Positions 1 through 4,645 of a stretch of 7,500 nt of DNA are shown piece by piece. The translations under genes were made by a program, and so were the position numbers. Origin of the DNA: Mycobacterium sp. (GTDB taxonomy: Bacteria > Actinomycetota > Actinomycetes > Mycobacteriales > Mycobacteriaceae); contig JAFAQO010000358.1 in NCBI GenBank assembly GCA_019246375.1, positions 1 through 7,500 on the forward strand, in the 5' to 3' direction. Position 1 is the stretch's first letter. Each line of letters starts with the position of its first letter. Under the pieces are notes generated by a model. It saw only the letters and a program-made list of their open reading frames with translations. It was not told the DNA's origin and ran no database searches.

Positions 1-1559
1 CCCGGCTGGCGCCTCTGGACTGGCTCGGCCCGGCGGTCAGCCTGATAGTGCTGCAACTGCTGGTTTCGCTGGCGCTGCTGCGGGCGCTGTACGTGATCCT
101 GGGTTGGCGGCCGGTGCTGCTGATTCCGCTGACGTTCGCGCTGTTCACTCCGCTGGGGATTCCGGGATTCGCGTGGTGGGCGGCGGCGCTGAACTCGCTG
201 CCGATGCTGGCCGCACTGGCCTGGGTGTGCGCCGACGCGATCCTGCTGGTCCGCACCGGCAATCAGCGCTACGCGGTGACCGGCGTGCTGGTCTACTTCG
301 GCGGGCTGCTCTTCTTCGAGAAGGCCGCGGTGATTCCATTCGTCGCATTCGCGGCCGCTGCGTTACTGCGCCACGTAGAAGGAGATGGCGCCGCACTGCG
401 CACAGTGTGGACGGCAGGTATGCGGTTGTGGACCCCCCTGCTGGTGTTGACCGCTGCCTGGGTGGTGGTCTACCTCGCCGTGGTCGATCAGCAGCGGTGG
501 AGCACGGACCTGGCCATGACCGGTGATCTGCTGCGTCGCTCGATCACGCACGGCATCGTGCCGGGCCTGGTCGGCGGGCCGTGGTCCTGGGACCGCTGGG
601 CGCCGGCTTCGCCGTGGGCCACACCGCCAGTCGCGGTGCGGGTGCTCGGCTGGCTGGCGTTGGCCGGTGCGCTGGCCGTATCGCTGGCGCGCAAGCAGCG
701 CATCGCGCTGGTGTGCCTGACCGCGGCCGGCTACACGCTGGCCTGCCAGGTGCCGATTTATCTGATGCGCTCGTCCCGGTTCACCGCACTCGAACTGGCC
801 CAAACCTTGCGGTATCTGCCCGACTTGGTGATTGTGCTGGCGCTGCTGGCAGCGGTCGGGTTCTGTGCGCCGAACCGGCCGTCATCCCGCTGGCTGGACG
901 TCTCCGCGGCACGGACCGCGGTGACGACGGTTTTGGCGGTGTTGTTCGTGGCCAGCAGCCTGTATTCGACGGCGACGTTCTTGACCTCGTGGCGGCACAA
1001 TCCCGCGCAGCCCTATCTGCGAAACGCCCGCGAAGGTTTGGCCGCGGCGCATGCCGCCTCGGCCACGCCGCTGCTTGACCAGGAGGTCGATCCGCTGGTG
1101 CTGCAACGGGTGGCCTGGCCGGAGAACCTCGCCAGCCACATGTTTGCGCTGCTCCGGGACCGACCCGAATACGCCGCTGCAACAACACGATTGCGGATGC
1201 TCGATCGCTCGGGCCGGCTGGTCGATGCCGGGGTGGCCTGGGTTCGGACGATGGTGCCGGGGCCGACGCCGCAGTGCGGATACTTTGTGCAGCCCGATCG
1301 GCCGGCACGGCTGCCCCTCGACGGGCCGCTGCTGCCCGCGGAGTGGACGGCCGAGATCAACTATCTGGCCAACAGCGACGGCACGATGACGCTGTCGCTC
1401 TCCGACGGGCCCAAGACCAAGGTTCCGCTGCATCCGGGGCTCAACCGCGTCTACGTCCGACTACCCGGAGCGGGCAATGCGATCGACGTCCAAGCCGACA
1501 CCGCGGCGCTGGCGGTGTGCATCGCAGCCGGACCGGTGGGATATGTGGTGCCGCGATAG
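1..1559 (+). CDS. Polytopic membrane protein, 5'-truncated by window edge; possible GT-C-like glycosyltransferase
   Basis: The reading frame is already open at base 3 (reading RLAPLDWLGPAVSL), with no stop before the GTG at 48. The gene therefore begins upstream, and 518 codons plus TAG at 1557 are visible. Residues are counted from base 3. The first two thirds alternate hydrophobic helices with short loops, for example about 14-33, 38-50, 58-77, 94-121, 143-161, a pair around 215-250, one around 270-290 and a last one at 307-327. A loop reads TPLGIPGFAWWAAALNSLP, and an FFEKA motif begins at about 104. From about residue 330 the chain is soluble (some 185 residues) and ends in a beta-rich stretch with a regular strand-turn pattern. 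Many helices followed by a beta-sandwich-like tail suggest an envelope GT-C glycosyltransferase; this is inference, because the catalytic N-terminal loop would lie outside the window. I do not recognise the family. It converges on the tRNA and shares no operon with anything visible. Confidence 0.8.
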   Translation, partial: RLAPLDWLGPAVSLIVLQLLVSLALLRALYVILGWRPVLLIPLTFALFTPLGIPGFAWWAAALNSLPMLAALAWVCADAILLVRTGNQRYAVTGVLVYFGGLLFFEKAAVIPFVAFAAAALLRHVEGDGAALRTVWTAGMRLWTPLLVLTAAWVVVYLAVVDQQRWSTDLAMTGDLLRRSITHGIVPGLVGGPWSWDRWAPASPWATPPVAVRVLGWLALAGALAVSLARKQRIALVCLTAAGYTLACQVPIYLMRSSRFTALELAQTLRYLPDLVIVLALLAAVGFCAPNRPSSRWLDVSAARTAVTTVLAVLFVASSLYSTATFLTSWRHNPAQPYLRNAREGLAAAHAASATPLLDQEVDPLVLQRVAWPENLASHMFALLRDRPEYAAATTRLRMLDRSGRLVDAGVAWVRTMVPGPTPQCGYFVQPDRPARLPLDGPLLPAEWTAEINYLANSDGTMTLSLSDGPKTKVPLHPGLNRVYVRLPGAGNAIDVQADTAALAVCIAAGPVGYVVPR

Positions 1560-1563
1560 ACCC

Positions 1564-1592
1564 GCGCGACGGCGCGCATCACTCTGGAGTGA
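1564..1592. terminator. Two tandem hairpins between convergent genes, possible bidirectional terminator
   Basis: Two perfect inverted repeats lie back to back in the 51-bp gap between the membrane-protein stop and the tRNA 3' end. The first is GCGCG-ACGG-CGCGC (1564-1577). The second is TCACTC-TG-GAGTGA (1579-1592), effectively a 5-bp stem with a CTGG loop. Neither is followed by a T run on either strand, so this is not a classic intrinsic terminator. Mycobacterial terminators often lack the U tract, and tandem hairpins have been proposed for them, so the site could end both the + strand mRNA and the - strand tRNA transcript. This rests on position and symmetry only. Confidence 0.35.
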
Positions 1593-1610
1593 CGCTTGGG
1601 TTTCGTAGTG

Positions 1611-1683
1611 AGCCACCTAACGGAATCGAACCGTTGACCTGCTCATTACGAGTGAGCCGCTCTGCCGACTGAGCTAAGGTGGC
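1611..1683 (-). tRNA. tRNA-Thr (anticodon CGU)
   Basis: Read on the - strand, the 73-nt sequence folds into a complete cloverleaf. The acceptor stem is GCCACCT/AGGTGGC (7 bp) and the D arm is GCTC-AGTCGGCA-GAGC. The anticodon stem is GCTCA/TGAGC with the 7-nt loop CTCGTAA, giving anticodon CGT, which reads ACG (Thr). The variable loop is 5 nt (AGGTC), and the T arm is AACGG-TTCGATT-CCGTT. The discriminator base is U73. The next genomic bases read CAC, so the 3' CCA is not encoded and must be added after transcription. The gene lies 52 bp beyond the holB stop on the same strand and appears to have its own promoter. All stems are perfectly paired, so it looks functional. Confidence 0.97.
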
Positions 1684-1703
1684 ATGCCCTGCGGGGCGGC
1701 ACG

Positions 1704-1733
1704 AGTCTACGGCAGCCCGGCCCGGCCGCCCAA
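1704..1733 (-). promoter_or_regulatory. Predicted promoter of tRNA-Thr
   Basis: On the - strand, TAGACT (1704-1709) fits the mycobacterial SigA -10 pattern TANNNT. It lies 18 bp after TTGGGC (1728-1733), a partial -35 match (TTG conserved). A start about 7 nt after the -10 gives a leader of roughly 13-15 nt before the mature tRNA 5' end at 1683, which RNase P would remove. The stretch just after the -10 (CGTGCCGCCCCGC) is very G+C-rich. That resembles the discriminator of stable-RNA promoters under stringent control; this last point is inference. The promoter sits immediately beyond the holB stop, so the tRNA need not depend on holB read-through. Confidence 0.5.
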
Positions 1734-1735
1734 GT

Positions 1736-2944
1736 TCAGTTGCACAAGGCCTGGCCGATGGTGGCGACCATAGCGTCGACGGCGAACTTGGGTTTGACGT
1801 TGACGGCCAGCGCTTCCCGGCACTGCAGCACCGCTTCGATGCAGCGCAGCAACCGCTGCGGCGTGCTGTGCGCGGCCATGGCGGCGACCCGGTCGGCCAT
1901 GTCCGGGTGGTTGGCCTGGACCCGCCCTGCATCCGCGGACACCATCAACGCGTCGCGAAAGTAGGTGGCCAAGTCGATCAGCGCCCGGTCCAGGGCGTCG
2001 CGCGAGGCACGGGTCTGCCGCGACTTCTGCCGTCGCTCAAGGTCTTTGATCGCGCCTGCGGCACCGCGCAGTGCGCCGGCGGTCCCCTTACCGGTCCCCC
2101 CGGCGCCCAGCGCCGTCCGAAGCTCTTCAGTCTCCGACTCGGCACGCTCGGCGGTCAGCAGCTGAGCTTCCACCTCGGCGGCGCTCACCAACTCCGCTGC
2201 GGCGGCATAGGCCCGCGATGGGGTCGCCGCGTCGCGGGCCAGCCCCAGCGCCCGCTCCCGCCGCTGCCGTGCCTCCGGGTCGGTGGCCAGCCAGCGCGCC
2301 CGCCCGACATGACCGCCGCTGACCGACGCCGCCCATCGTGCCGTGTCGGTGCTCAATCCGTCGCTGTCGATCAGCACCTGGGCGATCGCCGCGGCCGATG
2401 GGGTTACCAGCGCGATATGGCGGCACCGGGACCGCAGCGTGATCGCGATGTCCTCGGGGTCGACCGACGGCGCGCAGAGCACGAAAACCGTCGACGGCGG
2501 CGGTTCCTCGACGACTTTGAGCAAAGCGTTCGCCGCGCCTTCGGTCAGCCGGTCGGCGTCCTCGATCAGCACAATCTGCCAGCGCCCGGTACTGGGCCGC
2601 CGGGAAGCAATCTGCACGATGGCGCGCATCTCGTCGACGCCGATCGACAAGCCTTCGGGGATGACGCGCCGCACGTCGGCGTGCGTGCCGGCCATCGTCG
2701 TCGTGCACGCCCGGCATTCCCCACATCCCGGCATTCCAGAAGAGGTGCACTGCAGTGCGGCAGCAAAGCACAACGCAGCGACAGAACGCCCCGAGCCGGG
2801 CGGCCCGGTGATGAGCCAGGCATGGCTCATCGCGGCTTCCAAATCCGCCCTGTGAGCCGAATCACCACGCGCAGCCTGCGCCGCCGCCACCAGTTCGGCC
2901 TCCACCTGCTCCTGGCCCACAAGCCGCGTAAACACCCGAGACAT
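1736..2944 (-). CDS. holB: DNA polymerase III delta' subunit (clamp loader)
   Basis: A 402-residue delta' subunit of the replicative clamp loader, a cytoplasmic AAA+ protein that helps load the beta sliding clamp on primed DNA. The N-terminus MSRVFTRLVGQ is typical of actinobacterial delta'. A P-loop-like GPPGSGRS (47-54) carries Arg where an ATP-binding Walker A has Lys, as expected for a subunit that does not hydrolyse ATP. Four cysteines, C66, C74, C77 and C80, form the zinc module. The degenerate Walker B region reads LIEDADRL (125-132), followed by NALLKVVEEPP (138-148). The SRC motif (171-173) supplies the arginine finger to a neighbouring subunit. The C-terminal half is helical with a charged, Gly/Ala-rich stretch; E. 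coli delta' is about 334 residues. A frame extension to 2989 exists, but residues before the ATG at 2944 look unrelated to the family. No Shine-Dalgarno is seen, and a -10-like TACTGT lies 8 nt upstream, so the mRNA may be leaderless. Ortholog: Rv3644c. Confidence 0.95.
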   Translation of the reverse strand: MSRVFTRLVGQEQVEAELVAAAQAARGDSAHRADLEAAMSHAWLITGPPGSGRSVAALCFAAALQCTSSGMPGCGECRACTTTMAGTHADVRRVIPEGLSIGVDEMRAIVQIASRRPSTGRWQIVLIEDADRLTEGAANALLKVVEEPPPSTVFVLCAPSVDPEDIAITLRSRCRHIALVTPSAAAIAQVLIDSDGLSTDTARWAASVSGGHVGRARWLATDPEARQRRERALGLARDAATPSRAYAAAAELVSAAEVEAQLLTAERAESETEELRTALGAGGTGKGTAGALRGAAGAIKDLERRQKSRQTRASRDALDRALIDLATYFRDALMVSADAGRVQANHPDMADRVAAMAAHSTPQRLLRCIEAVLQCREALAVNVKPKFAVDAMVATIGQALCN

Positions 2945-2952
2945 CACCGGCA

Positions 2953-2958
2953 ACAGTA
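2953..2958 (-). promoter_or_regulatory. Possible holB -10 element (near-leaderless start)
   Basis: On the - strand, TACTGT fits TANNNT and is followed by TGCCGGTG and then ATG. A transcription start 6-8 nt after the -10 would fall on the GTG at 2947 or the ATG at 2944. The two are adjacent and in frame, so either could begin a leaderless message. The absence of a Shine-Dalgarno in front of the ATG is consistent. No convincing -35 was found. Confidence 0.35.
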
Positions 2959-3036
2959 GTGCGCCCCGCCGACGAAACCCGACGCTCATCGGCTCTGAGG
3001 GGCGTTTTTGCCTACTTCTTAGTCTCCGCTGCCCGA

Positions 3037-3042
3037 TACGGT
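3037..3042 (+). promoter_or_regulatory. Predicted -10 element of the adenylyl cyclase gene (leaderless)
   Basis: TACGGT, in the context CCGATACGGT, matches the TANNNT -10 element. Exactly six bases (GGGCAG) separate it from the GTG at 3049, so transcription would be expected to begin on the G of that codon. This is the standard geometry of leaderless genes, which are common in mycobacteria. There is no clear -35 (only weak ACTTCT-like sequence 17 bp upstream). The element decides the start of the cyclase, because longer in-frame starts such as the GTG at 2959 lie upstream of this promoter. Confidence 0.6.
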
Positions 3043-3048
3043 GGGCAG

Positions 3049-4638
3049 GTGAGCACCGAGGTGGCAGTCAGCGGGCGGATCAGCGGATTCATCCGCTGGC
3101 TGGCGCGCACGCCCTGGCCGGTGTTCTCGCTGAGCATGCTGCAGGCCGACATCATCGGCGCCTTGCTCGTGCTGGGCTTCCTGCGCTACGGTCTGCCGCC
3201 CAAGGACCGCATCGAACTTCAAGATCTGCCCCACATGAACCTGGCGGTCTTCGCGATGGTGGTGGTCTTGCTCTTCGGCGCCGGCTTTTCGGTGAGCCTG
3301 AAATTGCTGCTCCCTGTCTTCCGGTGGCAGCGACGCGACGGTCTGCTGACCGACAGCGACCCGGCGGCCACCGAGCTGGCCCGCAGCCGGGCACTGCGGA
3401 TGCCCTTTTACCGCACGGTGATCAGTCTGGGGTACTGGTGCGTGGGCGGTGTCGTCTTCATCATCGAGAGTTGGCCGGTCGCCAGGCACGCGGCGCCGGT
3501 CGTTGCCGTGGCAACCGCATTGGGCGCCACCGCGACCGCGATCATCGGCTACTTACAGGCAGAGCGGGTACTGCGCCCCGTGGCGGTCGCCGCCCTGCGC
3601 GGCGGCCTGCCGGAGAACGTGAAGGCCCCCGGCGTCATCGGCCGCCAGATTCTGACCTGGGCGCTGTCGACCGGCGTACCGCTGCTGGCGATCGTGTTGA
3701 CCGTGGTAGCCGGAAAGTTCTCCCTGTTGCACCCGGCTACCGACCAACTGTTCGGCCCGATCCTGCTGCTGGCGCTCACCGCGCTGGTCATCGGCCTGGC
3801 CAGCACCTTGCTGGTGGCCATGTCGATCGCGGACCCGCTGCGTCAGCTGCGCTGGGCGCTCGGCGAGGTGCAGCGCGGTAACTATAACGCGCACATGCAG
3901 ATCTACGACGCCAGCCAACTCGGCCTACTGCAGGCCGGGTTCAACGACATGGTGCGCGACCTTTCCGAACGGCAGCGGCTACGCGACCTGTTCGGACGCT
4001 ACGTCGGCGAAGACGTGGCCCGCCGCGCCCTGGAACGGGGCACTGAGCTGGGCGGACAGGAGCGCGATGTCGCGGTGTTGTTCGTCGACCTGGTCGGCTC
4101 GACTCGCCTTGCGGCGACACGACCGCCCAGCGAGGTGGTCAACTTGCTCAACGAGTTTTTCCGCGTCGTGGTGGACACCATCGGCCGGCATGGCGGTTTC
4201 GTCAATAAATTCCAGGGTGATGCCGCCCTGGCGATCTTCGGTGCGCCCATCGGACACCCCGACGCCTGCGGTGGCGCGCTGGCGGCTGCTCGGGAATTGC
4301 ACGACGAACTCATTCCGGTGATCGGTTCCGCGGAGTTTGGGATCGGGGTTTCGGCGGGCAGGGCCATCGCCGGCCACATCGGCGCACAGGCCCGTTTCGA
4401 GTACACCGTGATCGGCGACCCGGTCAACGAAGCCGCCCGGCTGACCGAGCTGGCCAAGCTGGAGGAAGGCCATGTGCTGGCCTCTGCGATCGCGGTCCGC
4501 GGCGCACTTGACGCCGAAGCCCTGTGCTGGGACGTCGGCGAAGTCGTGTCGCTGCGCGGCCGCACGGCACCCACCCAGTTGGCCCGTCCGCTGAAACTGG
4601 CTGCACCGGAAAAGGTCTCCAGCAGCGAGCCGCGTTAG
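3049..4638 (+). CDS. Membrane class III adenylyl cyclase with HAMP domain (Rv3645 type)
   Basis: A 529-residue enzyme converting ATP to cAMP at the inner face of the cytoplasmic membrane. There are six predicted helices, at about 33-50, 63-84, 121-140, 147-168, 199-221 and 238-260. A HAMP domain follows (about 260-312, with P263 and DASQLGLLQAGFNDM at 287-301), and then the cyclase homology domain (about 338-515). Catalytic residues are present: metal-binding D347 (in VLFVDLVGST) and D391 (in NKFQGD), adenine-selecting K387, and transition-state N460 and R464 (in DPVNEAARL). The second purine-specificity position is T453 rather than Asp, the mark of class IIIb cyclases. All sites for a homodimer are present, so it should be active. 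The M. tuberculosis counterpart has been linked to fatty-acid metabolism and intrinsic drug tolerance through cAMP. The GTG at 3049 is chosen because a -10 element ends 7 nt before it; the frame could extend to 2959, but that peptide looks non-coding. It diverges from holB and converges on topA. Confidence 0.95.
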   Translation: MSTEVAVSGRISGFIRWLARTPWPVFSLSMLQADIIGALLVLGFLRYGLPPKDRIELQDLPHMNLAVFAMVVVLLFGAGFSVSLKLLLPVFRWQRRDGLLTDSDPAATELARSRALRMPFYRTVISLGYWCVGGVVFIIESWPVARHAAPVVAVATALGATATAIIGYLQAERVLRPVAVAALRGGLPENVKAPGVIGRQILTWALSTGVPLLAIVLTVVAGKFSLLHPATDQLFGPILLLALTALVIGLASTLLVAMSIADPLRQLRWALGEVQRGNYNAHMQIYDASQLGLLQAGFNDMVRDLSERQRLRDLFGRYVGEDVARRALERGTELGGQERDVAVLFVDLVGSTRLAATRPPSEVVNLLNEFFRVVVDTIGRHGGFVNKFQGDAALAIFGAPIGHPDACGGALAAARELHDELIPVIGSAEFGIGVSAGRAIAGHIGAQARFEYTVIGDPVNEAARLTELAKLEEGHVLASAIAVRGALDAEALCWDVGEVVSLRGRTAPTQLARPLKLAAPEKVSSSEPR

Positions 4639-4645
4639 CGGGCAA

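Noticed and set aside
48..50. GTG at 48 as the start of the membrane-protein gene
   Set aside because: The frame is open to the window edge and the upstream residues already look like membrane protein. There is no ribosome-binding site, so the GTG is more likely an internal Val.
1611..1683. tRNA-Thr as an attachment site of an integrated element
   Set aside because: No integrase, excisionase or second copy of the tRNA 3' end is visible in the window. The flanking genes look chromosomal. Only the sequence beyond base 1 could settle it.
1682..1697. Small palindromes GCATGC and GCCC-TGCG-GGGC in the tRNA leader
   Set aside because: Stems of 3-4 bp are expected by chance in such G+C-rich DNA and show no link to a function.
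1679..2959. A 426-codon open frame on the + strand, antisense to holB
   Set aside because: It is a G+C-rich shadow of holB. Its translation is dominated by Arg, Gly, Pro and Gln with no domain pattern, and it runs through the tRNA promoter, whereas the - strand frame shows clear delta' motifs.
2945..2989. Upstream extension of holB to 2989
   Set aside because: The 15 added residues do not resemble the delta' N-terminus, and the -10-like TACTGT lies downstream of that start.
2959..3048. Upstream extension of the cyclase to the GTG at 2959
   Set aside because: The extra 30 residues precede a good -10 element placed 6 nt before the GTG at 3049 and would overlap the holB promoter region. A longer protein cannot be fully excluded without transcript data.
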